NCBI GenBank assembly: GCA_025330725.1
Contig: JAIWND010000008.1
Span: forward strand, 496,001 to 560,000
Direction: 5' to 3'
DNA: 64,000 nucleotides
DNA from: Chlamydoabsidia padenii
Taxonomy: Eukaryota > Mucoromycota > Mucoromycetes > Mucorales > Cunninghamellaceae
Each line of letters starts with the position of its first letter. The first letter of the stretch is position 1. This document shows positions 21,677 to 33,680 of this stretch, in pieces. A program made the translations under genes and the position numbers. Below the pieces are notes generated by a model, which searched no databases, was not told where the DNA came from, and saw nothing but the letters and a program-made list of their open reading frames with translations.

Positions 21677-24600
21677 GTAATAATAAACTATCAGTCATGT
21701 ATTATAAATCGAGGAAGACTAACTGTACTAATATCTTTTGATCTTGATAGTGACTTTTGCAGAAAAAAGAAAGTGAAATGCTATTTTAATCCAGGGGAAG
21801 CTTGTACAAACTGTGCATCCTATGGTATTACTTGTGAATTCAACGATGGGTAAGAAGGACAATGTGTCAAGAACCAACTTATTAACGTCCTGTCTTCTTC
21901 TCCTGGTAGAACAAAAAAACGTGGACCACCTAAAGGATACATTGATGCTCTAGAAAAACGTATACAACAAATCGAATCGGCATTGACTTCTCTACCAACC
22001 AAAGCTCTCTTATCACCAAGCAACAGCCCACACCCAGTTCACGACCACAACAATGAAGCTTCTATTCCGATACATAAAAAGACAGCAGCCGGAGGACAAT
22101 CCGACAGTGTACAATACTTGGGAGACCTCTCCAGCTTCCAATTCTTCTCCAACAAGATCAAAATGGACGGGACAGAAAATGTATGGCGGGGACAACGACT
22201 CAGGAAATTCGGCAAACAAGTGGTCCTTGTCAGTGATGATGATGTGACAGCTCAGATGGGGAATATGGGTAATTACCAGCCGATGATATCTGTACCCAAG
22301 ATCAAGACACTCTTCCCTGGTAAAGATATTCATAATTGGATTTATTCGGTCTCTGGTGTGGATATGCATACAAGTGATCGTCTTTTGAAAATGTAAGTAT
22401 AATGACACATAAAAGAAGGGGATGTATACTTACTTGACTTGATTGTTATCGTTTAGTTACTTTGCTAATGTCCATCCTGTCCTTCCTGTGGTCAACAAAA
22501 CAACCTTTTTGAAACAATACCGTGATCAATGCGATTCTTACCCACCTCCTGATTTATTAAACGCTATGTTTGGTGCGGCGGCTCGATTCGTTGAATGTGA
22601 ATCTCAGTATCGGGATCATAATCAATTTCAACCTCCGGATATGGTGTGGGATGTCCCTCTTGGTTGGTCTGATCACTTTTTTGAACAATCTCAAGCCTTC
22701 ATCACTCAGTCTTCACTATTGGCAACTCTCTCCAAGGTCCAATCTATCATTTTGATCCATAATCATAGTGGAAATCTCGACTCAAAATCATCAGCATGTT
22801 GGCTATTAGGTGGTTTGGTAAGTAATAATAATAATAATAATAAATTGCTTCGTAACTAACCCCTCTCTCTTTTTATTCTTTTTATCATATGATATATAGG
22901 CTGTCAGATTAGCACAAGGACTGGGGTTGTATCGTGATTGTGAAGAATGGGATATTCCCGCAAGTGAAAAGGAAACTCGTAAACGCGTATGGTGGGCTCT
23001 TTATGTGACCGATCGCTTCCATTCTGCATCTCTTGGTCGACCTATTAGTATTCGAGACGAAGACACCGACACAGGCTATCCCGACGCATCGGCTACTTGG
23101 AAAGAAGTGATGGATGAACCTGACGACGAAAACGACACTGGCCCACGGTTCCCTTCCGCCACACACAAACCAGACAATGCTTCGGATAAAGTGGAAATCT
23201 ACCAACTTTTTATTCAACTGGTCAGGTTATCGGAAATACTGGGGCGGATCTTACAGGGCTTATATACACCAAAGGCGCAACGACTCAGTCACGAACAAGG
23301 TAGTGATGCCATTGTGACAAGATTGGATCATGAATTGACTGAATGGCGATTTGGATTCCCAAAAGCATTACAACAAACTAAATTCGACGACTTTGATGAA
23401 AATACAGGTTACTTGTCGCCTGTCATAGGTAATACATAGGGTGGGGAATTACTGATATACAATGTACCAACTTGATTCTTCTATCTTTATAGCCACTATT
23501 CTTATTTGTTACTATGGTTTATTGGTGCTTCTTCATCGGCCTTTTATTGAACGTGCTTGTACTGCTAAATCAAATGCTCGACCTTCTTATTCATCATTCA
23601 GGATTGGAAGCAGTGCAGCAACTCGTGGGATCAGAATTGCTTCTCAAATGGAACCTCGTGACTTTTTAATGTTTCCTTATGCCTTTAGCTTATACCCTGT
23701 CCTACAATGCTGTTTAATCCACATGTATAACACCAAGAATCCTGATACAAGAATTGCGGGTCCTGCCAAGGTGGATCTGGCGACTGGTCTTGGTCTCATC
23801 AATCGACTCAAGAAAATGTCTCATAATGCTAACAAGTTACACAATCTTTTGGAAACAATCATGGAAAACAATAGTATCAACCTGAATCAAGCACACGATA
23901 ATATGGAGGACTGCCGATCAAAATCACCCACCAGCTATGTCAAATCAGAACCTGCTACCAAATCCACCAACTTTCCTTCTCGTATCTCTGATGTAGGTAG
24001 GGGAAAGGGATCATCACCATTACAGAGTCCTTATCGATTGTCTCAACCAACATCTCAACCCTTTACTGCACCTCTATTGTTTCAACAATCTTTTGAAATG
24101 TCATCATTGGCTGATATACCACGTAAGATAAAAATAAAAAAAAGGCTGGAAACTAGTTATACATATCGACTAACTCTGGGCTGATTTTTTATAGTGATTT
24201 CGTCCTCTCCTTCTCCATCATCATCTGTAAACGAAGCATTTAGTCTGAAGCAATTTGGGTTTGATACACCAGGCGATCCTAATCAATTGGACTTGACAAC
24301 GCAAGATGTATCTGCCTTTTCAAGAATGGACTGTTTACCACCGATCCCTGGTTGTCAGCAGCAACCACCTACTCTAGAGCAACAGTCATCGTCCACTAAT
24401 CCATTATCCACATCCAACATTCCATTATTTGATCAACAATCATATCATACATCTCAGCATATTCAACCACCACCACCATCGTCTGTACCAGCTAATTATG
24501 TGTATCCTTCACAACCTCCTGCAATGGCTACAAATTCATCATCTGTCCTTCAACAACAACAATCACCGGTTATACCCCTAGATGCCAATACTGTCTTTCG

Positions 24601-24688
24601 CTACAATCCAAATAATCCCTTCTTTGGTATTCCGTCGTCAATGGATTGGTCTGATATTGCTTGGAATCAAAGCAATATGTTTATGTAG
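21537..24688 (+). CDS. Zn2Cys6 fungal transcription factor
   Basis: Sequence-specific transcriptional regulator; the target pathway is unknown. Exons 21537-21628, 21751-21849, 21910-22392, 22457-22817, 22900-23428, 23493-24122 and 24195-24688 give 895 residues. The binuclear zinc cluster is split by intron 1 at its first cysteine: C-DFCRKKKVKC then CTNCASYGITC. Next is the linker KKRGPPKGYIDALEKRI, which probably starts the dimerising coiled coil. The fungal_trans middle homology region runs from YFANVHPVLPVVNK to about residue 650 and includes AVRLAQGLGLYRDCEEW and RVWWALYVTDRFHSASLGRP. The C-terminus is Ser/Pro/Gln-rich and probably activating. The neighbours give no metabolic clue. Confidence 0.93.
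21642..21686. repeat. TAA trinucleotide repeat in Zn2Cys6 gene intron 1
   Basis: About 14 units of AAT/TAA with one interruption, filling much of the first intron. Confidence 0.85.
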
Positions 24689-25090
24689 TTAGTTGGTCAC
24701 ACCTCCCTTCCACCATCATACTCTTCGCCCTTCTCCATAGATTAAAACTAAATAGTGTATAGTACTTACTTTTTATTACTTAATAAACAACAAATATATA
24801 TTTACAATAAATTATATTTGATGATATGGGATGGGTGTGTAGTCAATCCTTTGCTCTTTTTTTTTGGGGGGGGGGAACCAAGCGGTGTTACCTTTGCATG
24901 ATTTTCATGTAATGTAAACCCCGACTCCGATGACCAACAAATTCCATTCCAACGTAAGCTCTATTCACTATGGACTTTCCATCATGGTACCTTTTAAAAG
25001 GACAACACTATAAAAACAGAGACACAAGTAAAAAGATCCAATTTTATTATCAAAACAAGAGAAGACAAGTAATGCTATTCTATATTCTTT
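24689..25090. other. Convergent intergenic region
   Basis: 3' flanks of the Zn2Cys6 gene (AATAAAC near 24782) and of the minus-strand gene. No other feature is seen apart from T and G homopolymers at 24857-24877 and a weak TAAACCCCGACT. Confidence 0.5.
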
Positions 25091-26992
25091 TCACCATGAG
25101 TCTTGATTGGTATTATTGGTGGCCATGTTGGAAGAGCTTGACCGGCGCCGTGCCCAGGAGGAGGAGGAAGGAGTAGTGACAGAACCAGTCGATGGAGTGT
25201 GAAGTGCAGAGCCTAAATCCAGTCGAGACAAATCAGAGGTGAGATTATTGTTGCCATTGTCAGATGATGTTGAATCCGTGCAGGATGGTTCGGCACAAGT
25301 TGATAAGGAAGACGAGGAGGAAGAGGAAGACGAGGAAGGTGATGGTGTGACGGTAATTGTTGATTTATTATTAGTGTTCGTTGTATTAGAAGATCCAGAA
25401 GAAGTCAAGATACAACTGATGGTAGTTGATCTTGTTTGATGATGATGATGATGATGATGATCATTGTTGTTAGTGGTGGGTTCATAATCCATGCTATCCG
25501 AGTTTTCTTCAAATGCAGAGGAAAACCGTTGTCGTTTAACATCCACCATATCATTACTTGAAATACGTCGATGATGTTGATATTTGGATTGTGGTTGTTG
25601 ATTTGATGAAGAGGAAGATCCAGGTGAAGGACAAGGTGATGAGGCAGATGTTGTTCGCTCCAGTGTGTGATTTGGTACGCATGATCGATGATGATGGCAT
25701 GAACGTCCTATGGTATTGTTTGAGTTGTGGTTGTCTTCCATTGTCGCTGCTGAAAAAGAAGAAGTGGAGGATGACAGTATGGATTCATGGTGATGATGAT
25801 GATTATCGGTTGTTGGAATACACGTTGTTTCGATCGTATTCGACAATGGATTTGTTGTTGGTATTGCTGTTGCCGGCGGTGGCGGTGGCGGTGGTGGTGC
25901 TGTTTCTGCCTGTGACGATAATCCTGTTGTTGTTGCTGCTGCTGCTGTTGTTGTTGTTAATAGATTATCCTCGTCATCGTGGTGATAACGCCGCCTTCGT
26001 CTTCGATTCAATTTCGCACCAAGAGTTTCCCTTTCCCGCCTGGCCGCTTCTTGTAACATGACACATTTGACCTTATAATCGATATTGGCTTGACTTTGTA
26101 GATACATAAAGAATTCGGACAGCTTGGAGAAATCCCAAGCTTCAGTAAAAGCACGAAGGAATCGTTCACGATGAAGACTAGGTGCAGTAACATAAGGCGG
26201 AGTGGCGAGAATAGTAGTGATCAATGTTGCAGTATATTGAGTTGCCCAAGATTGTGTGAGATGTCGTAAAAGTTGTGCTCGCCGTATATCTCCTATTAAA
26301 ACATACATTTGTGAGAGATACGACACATACATACTTTTTTTTTTTTTTTTTTTCTTACCTTCTTCATCACACCAGCCTACAGTGATATGTCGTACCAAAA
26401 TACTAGTACTTTCCCAGCGCCAATCCGCAACCAACCACTTGATAGCATTAATTAATCGATCCAAAGGGTATTCGTTCGCAATTCGATGAAGATACATTGC
26501 CGTCACAAGGACATTGTCTTCAGATTTCAGCCAAGAGTAAAAAGTAGCGTCATACAATTGATCCATTTGTTTAATGTTTCGGTGGACATCTTTCCAGTCT
26601 TGATTCAATGGTAAAACAGGCTGCCTTCCTATCCATTCATCATATATAGGTGATACAAAGAATGTATAACAAACTATGAGGTCCTTTTCACTGCCTTTTT
26701 TATTTTTAGTAGTAGTATTTGGTTGTTGTTTTTTTTACTTACGTTTAGTTAAACCTCCACTTGCCCATTCAGCAACGGAGAGATCACGACGATGAGTATT
26801 GAGTGGACTTGAAGATGGTTGTAAAGATGATGGTGTAGATGCAAGGGAAGTCGAAGGGGTGGTATTGGTAATAGTTGTTGAATCGGTAAGGTTGTGTTGT
26901 AATGATTCATATAAAGATGTACGACCAACAGGTGTTGTGTGTGGTGGAAGAGAAGACCTAGAGGGTAGCATGATAACAGGTGTGTTTGTCAT
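25091..26992 (-). CDS. Unknown protein with conserved-looking N-terminal half and His/Ser/Thr-rich tail
   Basis: Not recognised. Exons 26992-26743, 26628-26359 and 26292-25091 give 573 residues. Residues 1-80 are Ser/Thr/Pro-rich. Residues about 85-255 look like an all-helical globular domain (MDQLYDATFYSWLKSEDNVL, DRLINAIKWLVADWRWESTS, RAFTEAWDFSKLSEFFMYLQ). The rest is disordered and repeat-encoded: Arg runs, HHHHH blocks from CAT/CAC repeats, and poly-Ser. There is no signal peptide or membrane segment. A CGCCGG-rich stretch around 25875 encodes poly-Pro. It could be a transcription or chromatin cofactor; no evidence decides. Confidence 0.7.
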
Positions 26993-27303
26993 CGTTCACC
27001 AAAATTGTTTGACAAGAAGAATGTAGTAGTATAGATAACCCAAAGATTATGATAGAAGGAAAAAGAAAAAAGAAGGGGAAAGAAAAAGGAAAAAAAAAAA
27101 AAAAAAAAAAAAAGTACGGTACAAAAAGAAGTGGCGGACTTTGGATAGAGTCACTGGTTTTTCATAATCATCCAAATAAGGAAGACAAGGAGAACATTGG
27201 CGATCTCTTGAATGATGATTTGAATCGTATACATAATGATACAACTGATCAAGTTCTCGGAATTTCTTGATGTGGGAGAATCACAATGACGAAGAACCTG
27301 TCA

Positions 27304-27316
27304 ATCGGGATTCGAA
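27304..27316 (+). promoter_or_regulatory. CGGGATTCGAA variant upstream of the HAUS1-like gene
   Basis: ATCGGGATTCGAA, about 90 bp before the proposed HAUS1 start, in gene orientation. Confidence 0.4.
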
Positions 27317-27397
27317 TTCCGTACAAAGGGATAAAGGGATTGAGAATAAAATCTTTCCTTTCTTCTTCCGCTCTTCCTCTCAATCTATCTTACCATT

Positions 27398-28393
27398 ACG
27401 TCCGAACGCACATTTACTGATAAAAGTAAGTAGATGAAAGAGAAACAAAACACATATACTTTTAACTGATACTTTATTTTTATAGCTCAGTCCTTGGTGA
27501 CTGAACATGACCTTGATCCAGCCACACGAATCGCACTGTCCGCTTTATCCAAAGTAGCAAGACCATTAGGTATCCAAAACACCAGTTGGAGTAGGTCAGT
27601 ATCAGTATGTGCGTCTCCCCAAATAAAACAGTACTAATCCTGCTTCTTCCTCACTGTAGTTATCAGATTACTCTTACTAATAGTATTATGAACATGCTGG
27701 ATCTAGAGTTGGAACATCAAGACTTGGATGAACTTTCCTGGACAATTACGAAACAAAGGAAATCAGCAGAACAGGAACTTGTCTGTTTAAAAGAGTAAGT
27801 CAACAACAACAGCAACAAAAAAAGACCTTTATTAACTTACTTCTATCTGCTTAGACTCTTGGAGAATCTTCGACAGGAGCGAGCGGAAGAAGGTATGAAA
27901 CAGGTGGAAACGTGGCAAACACAAACAATCAAACTCCAGCAACAAATCAAACAGGATACTAGCAATGTAACAAAGGTAATAAAGAACAAAGGATGAACTC
28001 CTCTTTAACCCTGTTCTTTTTATTTTTATTTTTTGTTTGTAAAGATAGATAATGTGAATGTGACCAGTATACGACAAATTGAACAAGAGACTAATGAACG
28101 TGAAAAACAATTGGATCTAGTGAAGCAACAACTTGCCCAGTATTATGATCTGCCTTGCGTAAGTAAATTTAACAAATAAGGCATATTATATTACGCTTAA
28201 CAAACATGTGGTATTGCAGGATATGGAATTGGCTTCTATCAAGTTGCAAGAAAAATTGACTACAATGGTAAGTGATATATATATGAAAACTCAAATGTCA
28301 GCTTCATTCATGCACTTTTTTTTTTTTATGCAGGATACGCTGAAAAAGGACCGAGACAAACTTTTGGCGGTCATTGCTCGTAGTATGTATTGA
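27398..28393 (+). CDS. HAUS1-like augmin subunit (start codon uncertain)
   Basis: Candidate subunit of augmin, which recruits gamma-tubulin to spindle microtubules for branching nucleation. Exons 27486-27594, 27660-27794, 27855-27975, 28045-28158, 28220-28267 and 28334-28393 join in frame. A first exon 27398-27425 (TSERTFTDK) fits splice sites and frame, but its 5' boundary has no ATG: an in-frame TAA lies upstream and the only plausible initiator is ACG at 27398. Total 204 residues, largely coiled coil. HAUS1-like features are LGIQNTSWSSYQITLTNS near the N-terminus and LAQYYDLPCDMELASIKLQE near the C-terminus, matching the spacing in animal HAUS1. Either non-AUG initiation, an undetected upstream exon, or a start-codon lesion applies. 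Confidence 0.7.
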
Positions 28394-28525
28394 CAATAAA
28401 ATAGTTATAGTTGTAAAAGAATAGTTTATTGATTGTTTTAATGATGTGTTTATTATTAAATAAATAAATGGTTGTACATATATACAAATTGTGGATGGGG
28501 GGTGACAATAAATACAATACTACTA

Positions 28526-29603
28526 CTAACAAGAGGTGGTTTCTATATCTGATTTAGGGGCAAATAGTTCTTCAACAAGGTCAGAGGGATCAGGGACATC
28601 AGTTGGAAGGAAAAGCGGTTTATGTCTACAATATTGGGGCTATTAAATATGAATATAAATATTAGTAAAAGAGATAGATGTGTCACTTTTTTAATCAACT
28701 TACAAGTGATATGGTAGATTGTGACTTTATGATGCCACTGGATTGATGATGTATTGAGCGATCCGAGGTACTTCCTGATACAGAATGAGCTACGAAAAGA
28801 AGATGAGAGGTGGGGGGGGGATTAATTGTTATATAGTCAAGTAGTAAATGATTGCTTTTACCAATAGATCCATCATCTGTTTTATCGGGAGCAGTATTTG
28901 CGATCACAACAGAGATGTCAGTTTGTCGATGTGCTTTGGTCAAAGGAGGTCTACAATTAAAAACAACAAAGAGTGAATATAAATATATTCAGTACGTACA
29001 GTATCAAATAATCGATATTTACACGTCAAAGGGTTCGTCCACATTGGTGACTTGTTTCATGTCTATTGCCAGCTTTGAAAGAAGACAAGTAAAATGAGCA
29101 AGTTTTGGCTGAGCAATCCCTTTTCAATCTATTGTATTACCTTGATAAACGAGTTGAATTTACATTCTTCCAAGAGATATCGTCTAGTTACTGGTCCAGA
29201 CGTGGCATATTCTGACATATTGATAGATAAAGAACCCATTTGTTTCCCGGCCCCAGTCCCACCTACTTCTTTATATATTTCCAGTTTCAGTTCGCAGGGT
29301 TGTAACAGGTGTTGCTTGCTAATAACCAATTCGACTTTGGTTGTCACCGACGCATACCATTCCACCGTATGATCCTTTATAGGTTCCCTAGGATTTTTTT
29401 TTTAAAAAGATTAGTTTTGAAAAGTAGTCAGTATCCTTTACTTACTTTGTAGTGACCCCAGTAGAATGAGTTGCATTCCGTAGTCTCCATTTAACAAAGT
29501 AGCTACCACTGACAAGAGGTATGTTGGTTATGTCTTGTATCACCAAGTTGATGTCAAAGTCCACTTTACGATGTTTAGATATGAACAAGTGTGAGAGAGG
29601 CAT
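28526..29603 (-). CDS. NT-C2 domain protein
   Basis: Protein with an N-terminal C2 (EEIG1/EHBP1-type) domain, a fold that usually binds membranes or small GTPase partners. Exons 29603-29446, 29387-29141, 29072-29023, 28950-28862, 28789-28704 and 28639-28526 give 247 residues. The C2 region spans residues 1-150: KVDFDINLVIQDITNIPLVS, GSYFVKWRLRN, VELVISKQHLLQPCELKLEI, GSLSINMSEYATSGPVTRRY and LLEECKFNSFIKLAIDMK. The remainder is Ser/Thr-rich and probably disordered. The role in this fungus is unknown. Confidence 0.85.
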
Positions 29604-29656
29604 TTGTGTAAAAGAGAAAGAAAAGAAGCGATTTTTATTTCCAATCAAGTGCTTTA

Positions 29657-29681
29657 TCGGGACGTGAAGTCGGGATATGAA
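29657..29681 (+). promoter_or_regulatory. Tandem CGGGA elements before the NEM1-like gene
   Basis: TCGGGACGTGAA and GTCGGGATATGAA stand directly head to tail, 60-85 bp before the NEM1-like start; both differ from consensus at one or two inner bases. They also lie just upstream of the divergent NT-C2 start (29603). Confidence 0.45.
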
Positions 29682-29740
29682 TTTGCTACATTGAAAAGGC
29701 GGGATGATGATTTTTATTTTTTCTCTTCTCTTTTCATTTT

Positions 29741-30852
29741 ATGCTTTCCTTCTTGTCTTCCTCACCTGCTACTAATTCCATGTCCACCTTGACGGCGACT
29801 CTAACTTCTAATTCCACGAATACGACTATAACCTACGTACCTCGAAAACGAAAACTGGTGGTTTCCTTCTTGTATCATTATCTCTCCTTGGTCTATCAAT
29901 TCGTCTACACCTTACTTATCACCACACCTACACAACACTTTTTAACCGCCAACGAACGATCACGGACTCGAGATTCAACATTATCTCGCTCAAAAGGTGC
30001 TTTACCATATTATAAAGGTAAAACTCTTGTCCTCGATTTGGATGAAACATTGGTACATTCTGTCCGTCTGGGCTCACCTGAATCCACTTGTCCTGTCAGT
30101 CCTTGTATCAAACGAACACAAATTGAAGTCCAAAACGACAAGCAAAGTTTACTATATCAAGTATATAAACGACCCCATGTTGACTTTTTTTTGAAAACGG
30201 TAAATAACATGGTATATATATATATATATATATATATAGCGTACAACTTTTTAACACACACCTTCTCTTTATATATTGAAAAAATCAAACATAGATAAGT
30301 CAATGGTACAAGGTGGTTATTTTTACTGCATCTATGGCGGAATATGCTGATCCAGTCATAGACTGGTTAGATCAAGATCAAACAATGGTATCTCATCGAT
30401 ACTTTAGACAGGTAAATAGGAATAATAATGGGAAAGCGGGAATGACTTCTCACGGTGAATCAAAAGTTGGGGTGTATGGGGTTAAAATAATTGGGGGACG
30501 GAGGGGGAAAAAATACAAGTGGGAATTAACCATAAACTTTATAGTCATGTATATCAAGAGAAGATGGTAATTATCTGAAGAATATCACAATGGCAGAACC
30601 TGATTTATCCAAAGTATGCCTTGTTGACAATAGTCCTGTGGCCTATGACTTGTATAAAGGTAACACACTCATATAAAATTGAACAATGATGAAACTAACT
30701 CTTTTCCTTATTTAGACAATGGAATCCCTATATCAAGCTGGATTGAATCACCTAATGATCAAAGCCTTTTGGATTTACTACCTTTACTCGATGCTCTCCG
30801 ATTCACCTCTGACGTACGAAGCATTATACGACTACAACGATTTGGATTATAG
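29741..30852 (+). CDS. NEM1/CTDNEP1-type membrane protein phosphatase
   Basis: Predicted HAD-family Ser/Thr phosphatase of the nuclear/ER membrane; the NEM1-SPO7 pair activates lipin (PAH1). Exons 29741-30199, 30295-30411, 30545-30659 and 30716-30852 give 275 residues. A hydrophobic segment at residues 41-67 ([20 protein letters not shown]) is the likely anchor. The FCP1-like catalytic motif DLDETLVHS follows GKTLVLDL, then [52 protein letters not shown], and the C-terminal [20 protein letters not shown]. This is shorter than yeast NEM1 and close to metazoan CTDNEP1 in size. A TA repeat lies in intron 1 (30213-30238). Confidence 0.93.
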
Positions 30853-31415
30853 ACATAGACATACCCTTTTTTTTAAATAAAATAATAAAACCAGTATTGT
30901 ACACTTCCTCACATATCCTTTTATATATATATATATATATATATTTACATCATCGATCATGGGGTATTGGACAAGTTTAAAAACATCTTGGTCTATCAAG
31001 AGTAAAGTCTTCACCCACGTGGTCATTACATCCCGTCTTTTGTTGATGATTGAAGAAACACTGCATTGATGCATTGACTAAAATAATCAAAACAAAAGGA
31101 AAATCCATCAACCTTCTTCTTTGATCTAATCATTTGACTTTTCTTAGGGGCGGGGTTTATAATGGTCCTTTAGATTGCCCTGACACCCGAATCAATCAAT
31201 TTGCATACCCTTTCTATAAAAGGAAGAGGCTATCTACAACAACTTGGGAAATCCTGAGGTCTAACTATTAAACCTAGACAACACATTTTTATTTATTTAT
31301 ATATTTATATACATAAGAGAAGGCTCTATTCTAAAGGGGATTATAGTGTAGATCAAGATATAGTAATAGGTTTGATGGATAAAGTAAGACAAGTCAATCT
31401 TGGTTTATATTTCGT
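30853..31415. other. Convergent intergenic region
   Basis: 3' flanks of the NEM1-like and PSP1-domain genes. Holds a TA repeat (30922-30943), a GC-rich GGGGCGGGGTTTATAA near 31146, and no coding region. Confidence 0.5.
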
Positions 31416-32631
31416 TTACAATGGAGATTCCACCCCCGATTTTAAAGCACACATCCAAATTCTTGTCTTGTAAGTCTTGAAGAGTTCCCTTACCACTTCA
31501 CGGAAATCAATACGATGATCAGCCATAAAGTAAAAAGTAAGCTTGCGTCTGTCCCTATTAAAATAAACAAGTCAATGAGATGTGGGCATAAAAAACACAG
31601 AGTCAGTTTACTGTATATGCTTACCACTGGTATTCCGCATTAATCACTTGCATTGGCAAGTTCCATTGATGTATTTTCGCTTGGCAAGCCACCAATGCTT
31701 CTTCTTCGTCGTGTTGTTGAGTGACCAAAGATTCCACTTCTCCCAAAGTAGCCAATCGATAGAGTTGTTTCATTGCATCCTTGTCTGTTGTTGTTGTTGT
31801 CTTGTTCTTTTTGGAGATCACTTTTCCAAGATCTTGACCACGATCAGCTTCCACAATCACCCAATCACCTATATGCGGCTGTATACCTTTTTGCATGAGA
31901 TAGCATAGCTCTGTCCGGTTATTCTTGAATCGTACCACATACACAAAAGTAGTCTTGTTGTTGTGCAAGTCGTCTTGATTGTTGGTAGTCGCACCACTAA
32001 AGTAAGCATCAATATGTTCCATGATTTCCTTATTCATCACAAGCTGTCGTTGACGTGTTCGGTCTTCTTCGATGGTGTTCAAAGTCATTTTTTTGTCCAA
32101 TACGTTCCAATTGGTGTACATGTATTGTCCAGCCAGTGAATGTCGCCGGCCGTTAGATTGGTCTCTGTTGTAGAATTCAATTAAGTAACCCTGCAGCAAT
32201 CCTTTTTGCCCCTACTTTTCTTCTTCTTCTTCTTCTTTCTTGAATGTTTACCTTTTTGCAGTAAGAGGAAGATTCCAATCAAAGTCAGATAAAGATACGC
32301 GTCGTTGAGCACAAGAATGCTGAAGATTCATTGGTGACCAGATATTGTTATGTGGTGTCATTAAATCTTGTTTGTCGAGAGAACAAGGTGGGAGGATGGA
32401 ATAGGAATCCCAAGCATTTTGTTGACATTGTCGATGGATTGTAGTATTGGATTGTAAGTTTACTTGAGATTTACCGCTACTGTTCCAGATGGGGGAGCTT
32501 GTAAACCAAGGGGAAGACCGAGCGGGTAAAGTCGTTGTGGCAAGAGGAGGAGGGTCAGGTTGTTCATTGACGTCGCGAAACAGATCCATCGGCAACATGA
32601 CAGTAGTCATATCAGTATCCACCTTTAACAT
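31416..32631 (-). CDS. PSP1 C-terminal domain protein
   Basis: Member of the PSP1/YaaT-like family; in yeast PSP1 is linked to mRNA regulation and suppression of DNA polymerase defects, mechanism unclear. Exons 32631-32252, 32164-31625 and 31554-31416 give 352 residues. The N-terminal 125 residues are Pro/Ser-rich. The PSP1 domain contains TFVYVVRFKNNRTELCYLMQ, GDWVIVEADRGQDLGKV and, across intron 2, EYQWDRRKLTFYFMADHRID followed by FREVVRELFKTYKTRIWM, all typical. The intron 1 acceptor was chosen at 32165 because nearer AGs break the frame. The C-terminus stops soon after the domain. Confidence 0.87.
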
Positions 32632-32749
32632 GTAGGTAGTAATTTGTTAAAACAGTAAAATGGGAAAAAAGAAGAGAAGAGAAAAGAAAAAAGAAAAAAG
32701 GGGGGTGAAGACGTACGTGATAAAAAAAAGCCCGCTGTGTGAAAAAAAA

Positions 32750-32761
32750 TCAAATCCCGAC
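32750..32761 (-). promoter_or_regulatory. CGGGATTTGA element upstream of the PSP1-domain gene
   Basis: TCAAATCCCGAC on the plus strand, GTCGGGATTTGA in gene orientation, about 120 bp before the start. Confidence 0.5.
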
Positions 32762-33680
32762 AGGTTACACGATTCCACTGGATGGCATAATAATGAACCA
32801 TCTTTTCCACACTCGTTACTTGAAAAGTACTTTAGGTATCAATGTCCCTAAAATAAAAGTGGATGCAACTCGACTTGAAAACACACCTTTTAGGAGCTAG
32901 TCAAAAGCTTGAGAGTGATACAAAGTCAACTTTTTTGCTTGTTTTTTAATGACATCAGCAACGTGATGATCACCAAGGTATGAAAAAAGCAAGTTTGTAA
33001 CAGTATTTTAGAGAAAATCCAATTTTTGTTTATTATCATGTATATATTGATTGCATGGTTGATTTTATCTTTAATGAGGGCTCAATTACCTTTGGACCTG
33101 CAGGTCTAGCGGAGATCTAATGTATGATTCAATGTGGATTCCAGTCAGAATTACATCCTATCGTTCAACATCATCATATGTCCTTGAGTAGCTAAAGTAT
33201 TGAAACCTGGTAAAAGACAATTGAAGACTATTGGGCAGTCTATTACTCTTAAATAGTGATGATGTATGATAACCCATCCCATCCTTGCTATGTTCACCAA
33301 AGTTCAAACCCCGATTGCATGAATCACGAGTAAGTGAAAAATAAAAGGAAACCACATCCTCCGCTTATTCGACAAAAAATTCAAGTTACCCATGAATCAC
33401 ATCAAAGTAAACACAAAGCTATATGATATAAATACATTATGAAAAAGTTGATTCCAAATCAACACTGTTTTATACATAATTAAACCATTAAACTACACTG
33501 ATGACTACTAATAAAGAGGTTGAAGAGATATGTTACAGCTGATAGCAGGATTTCAAATCGCGCGATGCTGGAAGGAATACATAGTATACAGCAAAGTTTT
33601 ATTAATATATAAAAAAAAAAGGGAAAAAGGGGCAATAAAACAACTAGAGTAAAAGAGATAGCTATTTAAGATGTTATAAG
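32762..33680. other. Gene-free AT-rich stretch
   Basis: No coding region supported. Variants of the recurring element occur at 33303-33315 (TTCAAACCCCGAT) and about 33549 (TTTCAAATCGCG), without an obvious intact gene nearby. Confidence 0.4.
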
